Shown here: piece by piece, positions 1 through 13,100 of the stretch
Layout of the letters: each line of letters begins with the position of its first letter
Numbering within the stretch: the first letter of the stretch is position 1
Assembly: GCA_021464415.1 (NCBI GenBank)
Contig: CM038468.1
Span: 682,001-746,000 of the forward strand
Direction of reading: 5' to 3'
Length of the DNA: 64,000 nucleotides
From: Lonicera japonica
Taxonomy: Eukaryota; Streptophyta; Magnoliopsida; Dipsacales; Caprifoliaceae
Program-made: the position numbers and the translations under genes
The notes under the pieces: generated by a model
Seen by the model: the letters and a program-made list of their open reading frames with translations, nothing else
What the model was told of the DNA's origin: nothing
Database searches by the model: none

Positions 1-478
1 CTCGAAATAAGTCTTTCATAATATGAAATAAATAAGCACATAAATATTGTAATATATGATAAAATATTATTATTATTATTATTTGCCGGTAAGTAGATAG
101 ACCATAAATGAAACCTTAATCCCATTGCAAAATCTCAATCTTCATATATGTAATGAAGATTTTCAGACTTCTATAGTAAAAACAACTCTTAAAGTTAGCC
201 TCTTTTTTTTCCTCTCGAAAAGCTACACCTGTTTAGCTATTTATTTTTTATTTATCTTTTATTATTACATGCACATTTTAATATAAATATAATTTTTTGC
301 TTTCCATTTAATATTGTGCTATTTTTATTAACTAATGTTATAAACTAATCAAATGTAACCATAAAATGTTGCACGGGCTGCAAAACCAATATATTAAAAA
401 ATAGTGCCATTATTCACTTGTTCCTATCTAAAACCGATACAAACCTATGTGACAATCTAGAACTGTGACAAAGGCTCC
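1..478. other. AT-rich intergenic DNA, no gene seen
   Basis: No coding region or RNA gene is recognisable. A short ATT microsatellite lies near position 66-84. The rest is low-complexity AT-rich sequence. Confidence 0.6.
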
Positions 479-516
479 GCATATTTTAGCGGCATTTTTC
501 CCAATTTGGTGTAGTG
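479..516 (-). mobile_element. CACTA-like transposon terminus (isolated)
   Basis: Read on the minus strand the segment begins CACTACACCAAATTGGG and continues into GCCGCTAAAAT. The CACTA start and the 'gccgctaaaa' subterminal motif are typical of plant CACTA/EnSpm ends. No partner end or 3-bp target duplication was found in the window, so this may be a solitary terminus or chance. Confidence 0.35.
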
Positions 517-649
517 ATATATAAAGTTATTATTTTTTTGACCAAAATAAATGTTGTCTTACAATTTATTTTTTAAAAAATATATATGAAAACCGAATAA
601 AATTGAACTTTCAAATTTGGTTTGGGTTTGGTTCTTGTAATTTTTACTC

Positions 650-673
650 TAACCTAAACCGAAAACACCCCTA
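650..673 (-). mobile_element. hAT-like terminus (isolated)
   Basis: On the minus strand the segment starts TAGGGGTGTTTTCGG. This is nearly the same as the left end of the hAT-type element at 41082 (TAGGGGTATTTTCGG). No matching opposite end was found nearby. Confidence 0.3.
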
Positions 674-1024
674 ACACATTCAATTAGATACAATACCCTT
701 CTGTTAATCCCGATTCATATGTCTTTGGTTTAAGAAATCAAAGGAAGAGGATCGAAACATCTTTTTAGACTATTTTTCAAAATCAATAAGAATTTTTAAA
801 TGGGACATTTAAAATTAAAGAAAAGTGAAACTCGGTTGAAATTACATAAAACACATATAAAATCATGGCAAACATTAAGGTTTTATAAAAACATAGCCGA
901 CTATATTTGCATCTAAAATTGAGGCAAACATCAAAAGTAAATGTGGACTTATTATGAGATGAATGAAGCATTAAAACAGCAACTGTTTTACACATGAAAC
1001 AAGATTTTGTTACTTTCAAATTCA

Positions 1025-1186
1025 GTTAATCACATATAACACTCATTCCTTTAGGGTTTTTAACGGGACTTCCAAAATTGAACAAAGTGACTCGGTTTAA
1101 ACTTTAAAGTTTTATGAGTGTTTTTAAATTTTTGTATTTAAAACTATAACTTGAGATAACCTTTAGGGGTGTTATATGTAATTAAC
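1025..1186. repeat. Foldback (inverted-repeat) element, degenerate
   Basis: The left arm 'agttaatcacatataacac' is the imperfect reverse complement of the right arm 'gtgttatatgtaattaact'. This is the architecture of a small MITE. Family and target duplication are not resolved. Confidence 0.35.
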
Positions 1187-1815
1187 TCATAGCTTCATGA
1201 CTCAAGATGCTAGGGTGTTGTTTGTTTGCACCTTTGTTCAAGTCCTATTCACATCTCATTCCTCTCAAAAACTTTATCCTTATCCTTACCTATTAATTGT
1301 GCTAAAAAATATAAAAAAATTGGTCGAAAACTATTTTATGAATCAACTATACTTAGAGCCACCATAGAACTGGTGGGACTTAACGTCATTAAATTAAGCT
1401 CACACATTAACCATAACCCCAATTGCTATAAGTAATGAAACATAACGTAGACTTAATTAAAAAAAATCAATTTCAATTTAGGTTTTTCAAAACCCTCTTG
1501 TGAATCACTTGTTTCCTTTTTATTCTTTATCATTATTTTTTCCATAGTTTATTTGAGTTGTACTATATATTTGATGGGGCATGATAACATTATCTCTTTT
1601 GTTTATCTTCGTACTTATTCTTCAGACCACAAACTTTTTTAACTTACTTATGCGCACTATAGGCTACCTAAAAAAACGCTATTTTTTGCTTGTTTTGGGT
1701 GATATGTTGCCAATTTGGAGTATTATTATTAGCGAGGTGTTACCGAGATACAAACACAATTTTGATAACATGGGTTAAGACAATTTGAATTGGGAGATTA
1801 AGGTTTATAAATGAG

Positions 1816-2025
1816 GAATTGTTACTTGAGTTAGTGAGAAGTTTTATTTTAGTTGTAGGGTGTCGTTTTAGTGGGTCTAATTGTTGTCTTGTCGTTTAGT
1901 GCATTTTATTGTTTGTATTTGAATTGTTACTTAAGTTAGTGAGAAGTTTTATTTTAGTTGTAAGGTGTCATTTTAGTGGGTCTAATTGTTATCTTGTCGT
2001 TTAATGCATTTTATTATTTGTATTT
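1816..2025. repeat. 105-bp tandem duplication
   Basis: Two head-to-tail copies (1816-1920 and 1921-2025) start 'gaattgttactt' and end 'tttgtattt', differing at only a handful of positions. They lie just upstream of the gypsy gag fragment and may belong to its long terminal repeat. Confidence 0.85.
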
Positions 2026-2340
2026 TCCTTTTAGTAAAGGGGTATGCTAGTACTTTTGCAATAGGTTGTTAGAATATTAGAGTTGGGTGCAATTGGTGTG
2101 GGGAGTGAGGTCGTTAAGTCTTGCTATATATTCTGAATAATTGTGTAATCATAATGGCATGAATGAAATACATTATTCCTTTAATTCTCTATATTCTCTT
2201 TTTCATCTTCAAGCTCAATTAATCTCTATTTCTCTATTTCTCTTTTTCTCCCTTTTCTAATATAATTCTACTTATATTCTCCATTTACCTTCCTTCAACA
2301 TACTCAACTCTTCAATTAATAAACAAGTCAGGGCCAGTTA

Positions 2341-3560
2341 ATTTAGTCCCTGATAATTGGTATGGAAGCAGTCCAGTCTAGATCTATGGCTAGGGGTTCT
2401 ACAGGTCGTCAATTGAAAGAGAAAATGGAAATGAATCCAACTGCTATTGAAGTTACACTAGCAGATATGGGAGTTAGGCAAGATCAACTTGAAAATTGTC
2501 TATTGTTAATCCAATCTTCAGTAGATGCTCTTACAGTTAACTTTAATGAGCAAATCAATTTAATCAAATGCCATTTGGGCATCACACATGAGAGTTCAAC
2601 TAGTTCTTTACAGGTTGAGCCTAATGAAAGGGGTATTCTAGGCCTTGTTCCTGTTACTGAATCAGATCTAAAGGCAGTTAAGGTAACTACCAATAGCTCC
2701 GTTAGCAATTACAAATTTCCCAAGGTAAATTTCCTTAAATTTGATGGATCTAATGTGAAATGATAGATGCAAAAATGCAATCAATTCTTCTTATTGAATA
2801 CAATACTTGAAAATAAAAAAAAGTATTGTATGCATCCATGTACATGAGTGGTGATGCTGAGTCATGGTTACGAGCAACTTATAAGTCCTTAAAGGAATTT
2901 CATAAAGTATATCCATATAAGCATTGTTATCTAGGTTTTTATAATAGGTAGGAATGTAGTGGCTGAATTAAATCACTTTAAATAATCAGGATCTATAATG
3001 ATGTATCAAACTACGTTTGGGGACTTCAAATGAAGGGTGATGAGGATGAATTTTATCTTAACAAAAAGTAGATAATAGTGAAGAGGGGTTACTTGATGAA
3101 GGTAGTAGTGGGTCCATTACAACTGAGAACACATATATCTTACTATAAGCAGTCATTAGAATGGTATTGTAATCTCTATCCCACAATCAGGGTTTCCAAA
3201 CTTTAATGGTGTTGGGAAGAAGGAAGAAAACTAATGTTACCATACTTATAGACACTGAAAGTACACACAATTTCTTTGACCTAAAATAGTTAAGCAAACA
3301 GGGTGCTATATAGAGCTTACTGGTAAGCAGGTAGTCATTTGCGTGATAGAAGTCAGACCTATATCATTGATGTTTGTCCCAACTTTGATTGGACTATGGG
3401 GGTATTAAATTTGTTACTAAAATTAATATACTTCCATTAAGATATTGTGATATGGTTTTGGGAGTCCATTGGATGAAAAAGATTGCTCCAATAACTTTGG
3501 ATCTCAAATTGCTTACTATGGGGCTGGACTATGGGGGTATTGAATTTTTTTTCCATATTT
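2341..3560 (+). mobile_element. Decayed Ty3/gypsy retrotransposon fragment (gag to protease)
   Basis: The gag start is open at 2362-2763 (133 codons), with a coiled segment and then FPKVNFLKFDGSN, a hallmark of plant gypsy Gag. After a stop, the next frame continues with CNQFFLLNTILENK, then a damaged stretch matching 'YASMYMSGDAESWLRA'. At about 3228-3287 a retroviral-type aspartic protease core reads ILIDTESTHNFFDLK; the usual D-(S/T)-G triad is D-T-E, so it should be inactive. At 3433-3525 LPLRYCDMVLGVHW matches the conserved segment that follows the protease. Multiple stops and frameshifts show the element is dead. A weak primer-binding-like TGGTATGGAAGCAG lies at 2358. Flanking LTRs could not be delimited. 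Confidence 0.75.
2362..2763 (+). pseudogene. Gypsy gag, N-terminal fragment
   Basis: This 133-codon open frame begins MEAVQSRSMARGSTGRQLKE and ends in FDGSNVK followed by TGA. Retrotransposon Gag proteins of this class continue straight into a 'GWxxK(C)xxFF' segment, which is present just after the stop but out of frame. It is therefore a truncated relic and not a host gene. Confidence 0.65.
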
Positions 3561-5158
3561 TGTTGTTAAACAACTACAAAATTGAACACATTCTTTTGCA
3601 TTCTATTCCTTCCGCTCATAATTAACTATTTTGTTTTCTTCCTCTCAATGCACATGGACTGTTTGTTAGTTTTTAAGTAGTATGAGCGATGTAGTGGGGA
3701 TGATATCAATGGTGGTAGTAGAAAAAAAAATAATTAACGCTTTTTAAAGAATAATAATCCAATAACTTTACTTTTTACTGTTCTATCACGCACATTAGTT
3801 TATATTTCTTATCAATCAATTTCAAATGCATTTAAATTTATATTTTCTAAAAGGGGGATATATTACCAGAACAATAGTTCCCTGATAGATCAAGCCACCT
3901 CATTTTTGTTGTTTTTAAATTCAAATGAAATTGTTTGGACAAATAAGTATTACTTTGACAATAGTAACTCCCTTTTGATATAACAATTTTTTTTTCAAAA
4001 TTATATTTAGATCCTAATGTTTATTTGGTATGAGTGCATGATTTTACTCGTATTTTTAAATAACTTTTTATGTTAATCTTGAATTTTAGCTTTTAGTATA
4101 TGTCATAAGTCTCAACGAGGATTTAATGCGACTCTTATAGATTGCCATTCATGAGGAACTGGTAGCAACATAATTATAACTTAATACCTTACAAGCGAAG
4201 TAACCTATCCTTATCAATTCAACCAACTGTAATAAATATAAATCCATACATGTAGTTTAAAAACGGGAGGGGGAAATAATACGAACATGGGTGTCTGGTT
4301 AAATACCATACTTTTAATTATTTGAAATTTAGCATAAATCAACATTTTCAATATTCAAACCTAAAATTCCAAGCAAACGCGATTTGTGCAATTTTATACT
4401 TGATAAATACTTTTAAAACATGTAGTTATGTAATTATGTTTGTTTAATTATATTGGAAATATAAATACACGAACTAAGTTTTAAAAAGTGTATTATTGAT
4501 CATTTTTTTCAAACCGCAAGAGGTACGTGGTCCAGTGGCTTGTCCATTATTGGGCAACTATTGAGGTGAATGCTTATGTAAGATTATGAATCTAAATATG
4601 TTTAGATATATCTTTAATGGGAAAAGTCTAAATATGTAGAAATAATCGTTGACAATCATTTATTAGTTACAAGCATTCAATGTATGTTGCCTACTTGTGT
4701 GCTTCTGGATCTGAGCAATGGCATTAAATTGGCTACTAGAGTTGTCCCTTATTCTCCACCTCATAAATACCAGGGTTCTTAGGTGGTAACCCTATAGAGA
4801 TAACCAACTTCTAAATATTTGAGAGAGAGTGTAGTATAATGAATGATATGTTAAACCTTAGTGTTCTTATCATATATTATATAATAATTTATATAGGGAT
4901 TACTTAGGGTTAGGTAAATATCCTAACTAGGTCGGGCCGATACTAAGTGGGCGAACCCATTACATTCAGCTAAACCCATGCAATTTATTAACACTTAGCA
5001 AAACAATTGTGGCTAACGGTGGGTTCAGACTACTCATATTAGCTAACTAGGTCGTAACATATGCCAAAGATACTACCAACCATTAAAATCATTTTAACTT
5101 TTAGCCATATAATTACCCCTTACTAAATACCGGAATTGGCTCCTCTTCATTACCTCTT
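3561..5158. other. AT-rich intergenic DNA
   Basis: No gene, RNA or clear transposon end was recognised. Open frames are short and of low complexity. Confidence 0.5.
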
Positions 5159-5500
5159 CGGTCCAATTCCGTTCAAGTAGATTTAATTCGAGGGCTAAAC
5201 AAATGATTTTTTTCATGAAACTTGATAGAGATGGTCTTTATAATAATCGAGTAAATCATGTCTATAAAATTTCATTAAGAAATTCAAACAAAAAGTGGGC
5301 ATAATAAAAATTTAATACATTTGTTCATTTTCGACTATTCAACATTTAGATCATCAATTCACCCATTTCTAGATTAAATCTTTAGATGAAATTTTGTTGA
5401 AATGATCTACTACTCATTATAGAGATATCTCTACTAAGTTTTATGAAAAAATTTATCTATTTAATTCTCAAACTAGACTCCCTTAAACGAAATTGGATCG
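5159..5500. repeat. Long-inverted-repeat foldback element
   Basis: The outer ends are inverted copies: 'cggtccaattccgtt' at the left and the complement of 'aacgaaattggatcg' at the right. Similarity extends inward for about 100 bp, including a shared 'catgaaacttgatagagat'-like block. This fits a foldback or Mutator-like non-autonomous element with degenerate arms. No target duplication was identified. Confidence 0.5.
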
Positions 5501-5530
5501 AAAGATAATAGAAAAGAGTCAAATCCCTCT

Positions 5531-5704
5531 ATACCTTATTATATAGATGTACTTTTACAACATTTAATAAAATAATTTGATCATTAAATTTAATATAGTA
5601 AGTACTCTTAAAAGAATACCTTATTATATAGATGTACTTTTTACAACATTATTTAATAAAATAATTTGATCATTAAATTTAATATGTTATTTACTGTTAA
5701 AAGA
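5531..5704. repeat. 85-bp tandem duplication
   Basis: Copy 1 (5531-5615) and copy 2 (5616-5704) both start 'ataccttattatatagatg' and end in 'ttaaaaga'. The second has small insertions. Confidence 0.85.
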
Positions 5705-5711
5705 AAAATTA

Positions 5712-5800
5712 AAAGCACCAAGTGTGGCTCAGTGGTTGGGATCAATAGTGAGTTTCATTGGGAGCTCCAAGTCGAATCTCCTCAGTTACAAAAACATTTG
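5712..5800 (+). mobile_element. Probable tRNA-derived SINE head
   Basis: The segment carries an A-box-like 'tggctcagtggttggg' and, about 35 bp downstream, a B-box-like 'aagtcgaatctcc', spaced as in tRNA-derived SINEs. It cannot fold as a functional tRNA. No tail or target duplication was resolved. Confidence 0.4.
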
Positions 5801-5829
5801 GGTAGTTGGCAGATATTTGGGAGTTTTAA

Positions 5830-6500
5830 TTTGGAGAGAAAGGGATAAAAAATGAGAGAGTTTATTTGTTCTATCGTTTGAGTGTTTTTTATTGAGAGAA
5901 TATGAGAGAAAGGGAGAGAGAATATGAGAGAAAGGGAGAGAAAATTATTTAAAACTCTCTCCAAATTAGAGAGAATCGGAGAGAAGATAAACCGTTTTAA
6001 TGAAAATTTAATGTATTCACAATTTTATCTTTAAAATATGATCTTTTCTCTCCTTTTTCTTAAACTCCCAAACACAAAGGAAGGATTTGTAACATTCTCC
6101 TTCTTCTTAAACTCCCAAACAAGAGAGAAAAAAATATTTTCTTTTCTCTCCCTTTCTCTTCCCTCCTACTAATACTCTTTCTTTTTTCCTGAAAAACTTC
6201 CAAACATAGCGTAAATAGAAACTAATCTAACTGTGCGGAAAAACTTCCGAACACAACCTACGGTATGTCTTAGGTTTAAGCCCTCTTTTGTGCAACTCTT
6301 TGAGACCGAACATCACTTATGAAAAACGGGCCGACATCTGAAACATGGCAAAAAAAAAAAAAAATAAATAAATAAAGGGTCATGGCGGCATGGCCAAAAA
6401 AAAAAAATGTTGGGAAATTAGCTCAAACATTGAGAAGCTTAGAAAAAATGAAAGATAAAAAATTGGTAACAGTTGGCAGTCGGCCCTACTTTTGACGGCG
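5830..6500. other. Purine/pyrimidine-rich intergenic DNA
   Basis: The stretch contains two tandem copies of a roughly 22-bp 'agaatatgagagaaagggag' unit near 5897-5941, CT-rich blocks and poly-A runs at about 6350-6410. No gene is seen. Confidence 0.5.
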
Positions 6501-6599
6501 AATATATCTCCAAACGAGTTGTTTCGTTCTTCTTCTTCATCGTCTTTTCTCTTTATCGTTTTTTGCTTTTTTAGCTGTCGTTTAAAGAAAAAGAAGAAG

Positions 6600-7133
6600 G
6601 GGACATAGGAAAATGACCAAGACGAGAGAGATACTCTCCTCTCTTTAGTTATAGAAACAAAGAAGAAAACGAAGAATTCAATTCCAATTCCATTTCTCTC
6701 CTCTCCTCTCCTCTCATTCTTTAATTCCTTTTATTTTCCTCTCTGTTTTGTTTTCCTCCCTTAATTTTCCGATCCATCCATCCATACCTAATACCTAAAC
6801 ATAAACAAAACCCTAGAATACAGACAGATTGACAACGAAGAGAGAGAGAATACAGGTAATTTTTCCAATTTTATATATATTGATTATCTGTCTCTATCTC
6901 TCATTTTTTAGTGCTTTTTACTATTATTATTTGCTTTGCCTTTACCCTTTCTCCCCCATCATTTATTCTTCGATCTTCTCCAATTTACTCTTTTTTGCTT
7001 TTAGGTTTCGTGTTTTCAATTCCAATTTCTGTTTCATTTGATTTGCCAATTGTTTTAATTCAATTCCGATTCTCCTATATTCATTGATTGATTCGTTTTT
7101 GTGAAACCTTTGAAATCGTGTTTTGCCGCGTCG
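6600..7133 (+). promoter_or_regulatory. Promoter and 5' leader of the PTI1-like kinase gene
   Basis: A CT-rich tract (about 6640-6760) leads into a candidate transcribed leader. A plausible leader intron runs from the donor 'acag|gtaatt' near 6855 to the acceptor 'ttttag|gttt' near 7004. These limits are inferred from splice-like motifs only; transcript data would fix them. Confidence 0.4.
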
Positions 7134-10100
7134 ATGGATGACAGCTATTATCGTCGTGGTTTACTGGTAAGAATATATATATATGTGTGTGTGTGTGTGT
7201 AGCTCTCTAGCTTCAGTATTAATCGTCAATCAATGTCTTTCAATTTATATTTGGAGCATGTGTGGAATAATGTTTGATGCGGAAATGAATGTGTACGCAT
7301 TTTGATGATTTTAGGAAGCATTTATTGTGCTTATATTTATATATATTCAGTTTTTCATAACATTAAATTATTCATATACGCTACGGTTCAAATGTATGCA
7401 AAAAGCTTTGGTAGTGTTATGATCCTATAGTGGAATGAAGCAACCGAATTGGCAAATAATTGTTGTGGTAAAAGTCTAAAAGCTAAGAAAAGCATTATTA
7501 TAATCAATCAAGCCTATGGTTCTGGAATTACATTTCTGTCCAACTCACTGTTATTTATCCTTCTCCGTTATCGTTTTTCCCTCAAACTCGTTTTCATGCC
7601 CAATATAGAAGCAGAACCTTTTTAGTTATTTCCATGTTTAGGTGGTCGCTGTTCTATATACAATTCTTCATTCATCTATATTCTTGTGGGTTGACCGAAT
7701 GTGAATTTTGAAATTTTGTTTGGGCTTGACATATGAGGTTATGACGGTGACAAATTGCATAATTATTTTGAAGAGTGCTATGTATTTGACTGTGGGTTAT
7801 GCAGGCACATGCACCTTCTCCTGGTTACTTTGTACAGCTGGAAAATCAAAGTGCTGAAGACGATCTTTATCTGCGGAAGAAAGCGAGGATGCGGAGGTGG
7901 CTGTGCTGTACCTGTCAAGTAGAAGAGTCCTACCCATCGCATGAGAGCGAACTTCTCAAAAGCCCGAGGAACAAAGCAGATGGTATGTTTTGTCGTCCAC
8001 GTTCTTATGCAATGTTTCAACGGTATATAATTGTAGTTAATCACAGTTTCATTCATTTGAAATGTCTTTATGTTTTCATTGATGTGATGATATGCTATCT
8101 GACACCCAGTTTTAGACGGAAAGATACTTTATTATGATATTTTGGATGTTGAATTCACAAGAGATGATAAATTAAAGAGCCGCGTCCATGCAATGGAAAT
8201 CATTTAAGAAGAGAGAGTGGGAATGTAGCTGTATGAAACATAGGAATGTAAATTCCTATGGTTTTGGCCATAATCGTTGACGATTGTAAAAGACAGTATA
8301 TAACACCCCCCCTCCCTCTTTTCTTTCCTGCGGGGGAAAAAAAACCACGCACCCACTAATTAAAAGAGAATTTCTGCTTTCGATAGAAAAAAAAGGTTTT
8401 AAACTACACACACTCATCTAGATATTTATGCTCAGAAGTAGGCCCTGACTTTCATCAGTAGGGATGACTTCGAACTTTCATTAATTTTGGCTGTAGTTTG
8501 TTTAGATTTTATTTAGGTACAATGAGTTGACAATTAAGAGACCTACTTTTATATGTTTTGATGGATGGATTATATGTGTATCATTGATTAGCTAGAAGCT
8601 CATTTACTAGTGATGAGTGATGATGTTAGCAAAATAATGTTTTTCCTTTTGGTGGGTCACTAGATGTTTGTAGGGTGCATCTATATAATTATTGAACTGG
8701 AGACTTTGGAGAACATCTAGGTTGAAGCTTGAAATGTTATTTAGGATAACATTCCAACAAAACTATCATTGTTACTAGAATTTTACACATTCTGCCAGAA
8801 CGCCACCTTGGCAACTGGTGTTGCCTGCTCCTTGCACTGGCTGAAAGGAAAAAGGGAAACACGCGTTAATGCGTCCATTTTCTTGCTTTTTCTGTTGTAG
8901 GGCGCTCAAACTTTTTGGCTCTTTTTGCTCTACTAGCATTGATTGGCAGTTGGAAGCACCAAGGTGTATGAGGGTTTCCTGTCTAAAGGCGTGCTTTCAC
9001 TGAATTCCAGGGCATCAGAGACAACTGCACTTATTGTTGTTAGGTCATTTAGGTGTGACCTTTTTGGTAGATTATACAAGAAAAATAATGACGGGGATCG
9101 CACGTGGAATCAATTAAGATTTGTCAGATATCTGTTTGTATTTTTATTGATATTTTATTATGGATAACGCAATTTAGATTAATTAGGAAATTTTAAGTAT
9201 TTAGAATTATTTTAGGTAAATCGCATTACTCATTTAGGGTAATGTAGTTATTTTTTTCACAATTAAGGTTTTTGTTAGGGTTATATGAATATAAATACTG
9301 TTCAAAATCTTGGACAACCTGAATTGTAATCGACGGGCTTCTGAGCTTTTAGATTGTGAATCATTGCTTGCGGACAATTTCCTTCATCTTCTGTGTTATT
9401 TAGTTGTGTTAAGATTTTGGATACAAAGATCAAACACTCTAAAAGTCTTTGAACTTTCTGTTAGTATCTACCCGTTATTTAGGTTGGGGGTAGAAGGTAT
9501 TTCCATTTCAAATGATGCAATCTTCCGATCCAAGTATCCATCGGATATATAGAAGTTTTTGCTAGAGGTTGTTTGGTGGGTTTTTTTTGGGGGGTGTGTC
9601 TTTGGGTGGGTTTGTTTTGGGGGAGGGAGAGAATTGCTTTATCTATGGTCGAATTCAAAAGGCTACTTAATTTCACAAATCTTTGTCAGTGCCAGTCAAA
9701 TAGGTAGGGCGTGAGGCGCCTTGCAAGTTGGAATACGAGGAGCATGTCAGAAAAAATTATATAGTGGCAGATCCTCTCCCATAAGGAATTAAGGATCGGT
9801 GTTCAAAAATTTGCCACCCTGACTATTATAAAGTCCCCCCTCCCTAAAAAAGAAATTGACCTTGGATTATTAGGCAAGGTTGAATTGTTTGAAGTGGATA
9901 ACTATAGAATTGATCGTATTCTATTATTCCTCCCTTAGGGCGCCAGAGCCAGGTTTATCGTCCAATGGCCTTTCATACTAAGGCAGGTGTATCGTCCAAT
10001 GCCCTTTCGTACTAAGGCACATATACTGTCACTATGCTTGAGGTATGCCTGCTTGAAGCTTTTGATTAAATCTCCATTAGGAATATTGTATCAGTTTATA

Positions 10101-13100
10101 TGTGGACTCCAATCAATTTCCTGTAAAACGTGGATCATTGGATCATTTTTCGTATCAGATCTTAGCAAAGTCAAACTTGTGAAGTCTAAGGTTGTGTTTG
10201 GTTGTTATTTCTGAGCAAGATTTTAAATTTTTTTCTCAAAACACAATTTAAAATCAACTCTACTTTCACGCTTCCCAAAATTTATTTCACTACACTTTCT
10301 CTCTCTAATTTTTTTTTTAAAATGCCATAACTTTAAATCCAAAAATCAAAAAATAATAAAAAATATATATTTGAAACCTACTCATCGAGATCTATAAAAT
10401 AAGATCCATTGTGACTATTTTTTAAAAAAATTTATGCGTTTTTTTCATTGGTTGAAAAAAAGTCAAACAAAACCAAATTCACTTTTCAACATAAAAATCC
10501 TAACTCAAAACATTCAACCAAACACCAAATTTTTAAAAACCTGTCTAGAAAACTTGTCTAGAAACATTAACCAAACACCACCTAAAGTTTTATGGAAGCC
10601 GTAGAACTTTCTCTTCTCATTACATCAACTAAATAATTTCTCTTGAAGTCACAAAGGACACGGATATCTGCGACAGTAAAACAATCTTATTCAATGAATA
10701 ATTTGACCCATATTTTTCTTGGTAATTGTTGGATTGCATTTGTTTCAGTGTGTTAGAACATTTTCGTTTATTGATTTTTGCTGGTTGGTGTGTTGGACTA
10801 TTTGTGATCTCTGAACATATTTTAATATTTGCATATTTATTGTTGTATACTTATGTAGAATTGCATTTTGTCTATATAATATAACATGAATGAGTTTTTA
10901 ATCTCCCACCAAAACTTTTGCTGACGGGGATAAAAACCAGAAAAAATGGGACTGACCCTCAACACATAGCACATGAACAAAAAAAGAACGCACATGCATC
11001 ACGTGTTCTTCAATGTCTACTATAGATAAATACATTTAAAGGAGTATTATTTGTATAGCAAAATTTGTTGTATGCAATATGGAAATTGATGCCCTGTTGC
11101 ATGGTATGTAACTATATATATATATATTATATATTCATAAACACATTTTTGGTATACCTTAGTAAAATGGACAATTGGGCATGCAATACAATATGTCGGT
11201 TGTGCCCTAGACACGACAAATTTGACATAGGGACAGTTACATTGGAACAATTTTATGATCATGCCATAAAGGAGTCAGCAAGGAATGCTTGTTCAACTTA
11301 GATTATAACATCATTTTGATCACAAATATGTATTTTAAAATTGTTGAAGAGCATGATATGCATTGTTGGCCCACTACTTAACAGCTTAAGCTTTTGGGGC
11401 AAATGGTTCATAACCTGGTATTAGAGATCAGGTTGTCTGCAAGGTGTCGGGTTCGAGTCCTGGCCTTTGAATTTAGTTCCCCCCTTTGCATTTGCATTGG
11501 TTCCTAACAAAAATAAACTCTTGAAGATTTTATTTTATTTTATTTTTTTGGTGCGGCTTATGAGGTCATTGTTTTTATGTATTCTTCTAATGATTTTTTT
11601 CATTTGTGTGCACTAGGACACCAAAAAGGTTCAAAGGGATCAGTTCCCATCAAATCTGATGTGCCGAAGTCACCACCTCCTATAGAAGTTCCCGCTATTC
11701 CCCTTGATGAACTGAAAGAAAAGACAGAAAATTTTGGATCAAAGGCATTGATTGGTGAAGGATCTTATGGAAGAGTATACTATGCTACCTTAAGTAATGA
11801 AAATGCCGTGGCTGTGAAAAAGCTGGACGTATCAACTGAGCCTGAATCAAATGGAGAGTTTTTGGCTCAGGTCTGTTTGCAATTTTTTACAGTGGAAATC
11901 TGATACCAGTCCCCTTAGTTAACTTGACCTAGCTGTATTAAGTATGAACTGATTTATTTATCTTTTTATCTGACTTTACTGGTCTCTTCACCGAAGGTTT
12001 CCATGGTTTCAAGGCTAAAGCATGAAAATCTTGTTGAGTTGCTTGGGTACTGTGTAGAAGGCAATGTTCGTGTGCTAGCCTACGAGTTTGCGACCATGGG
12101 ATCTCTACATGACATTTTGCATGGTAAGATTCTATTTTTTGTTGTTCATGAGGGAGGTATTTAGTTGTCCTCAGTTGTATGCTTTTTTGTGTTCATAGCC
12201 GGAGAGAGCTTACATCATGCCTGTCTCAATCTTTTGGACTTTTTATGGTTTTGTTTGAATTTTTATTTATTTGCATGCTTAGACGTTTAAGAAGGATGTC
12301 TAATATGTATTCTCATGTTTTAATTAATCAAGTTAGGAAAATGCATCACTAGAGTTTCTTATTAGCTTTTAGACTTTTTAGTAATTTGTTTGATCATTTG
12401 ATTGCATTAATAGAACGTGTAAGGAAGATGATACACAGTGCATACAAAAGTAAAATAAAAAAAGCTCTTTTTATTTTCCGGGAAAATCAAACGCTGTCTA
12501 AAGATTGGCCCTTTTTTTAATGTTTTCTTTGGTTAAGTAAGAGGCAATGTTTTCGAAGGATTCTGTAGTCATCTATATGTATATAATTTTGATTGAACAG
12601 GTAGGAAGGGAGTGCAGGGGGCACAGCCAGGTCCTGTTCTAGACTGGATGCAGAGGGTAAGAATAGCAGTTGATGCGGCTAGGGGGCTGGAATATTTGCA
12701 CGAGAAGGTCCAACCTTCTATAATACACAGAGATATCAGGTCAAGCAACGTGCTATTGTTTGAAGACTTTAAGGCCAAGATTGCTGATTTCAACCTTTCA
12801 AACCAGGCTCCTGACATGGCTGCTCGCCTCCATTCTACTCGTGTTCTCGGAACTTTTGGTTATCATGCACCAGAGTAATTCCTTTAAAAATTTTATCCCA
12901 TTTACCTTTTTTTTAAGGTTACTTGCTAAATATCTAGATTAGGGGCACAACTGTAGAAAGTATGCTTAAATGTATTATTAGGTGCACAGGCACGGATACG
13001 TAATATGAACACAATAACATACAGATATGAAGACAGATTTTAAAAAAGGGTAGGTACGGATACCTTAGGGGATTCGTTGAATATTTTAAACTTATGTATA

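Larger units (their letters stand above)
7983..11616 (+). other. Kinase intron 2 (3.6 kb)
   Basis: This unusually long intron contains a Tourist-like MITE, a 34-bp tandem duplication, a SINE-like segment and a 9.17-9.5 kb stretch with a TATAAATA motif that could be LTR-derived but is not diagnosable. No separate gene is visible. Confidence 0.8.

Noticed and set aside
11385..11500. Possible tRNA gene (A and B boxes)
   Set aside because: No acceptor stem or full cloverleaf can be formed; it is better explained as a SINE-type relic. The same applies to 5712-5800, 45629-45720 and 55206-55385.
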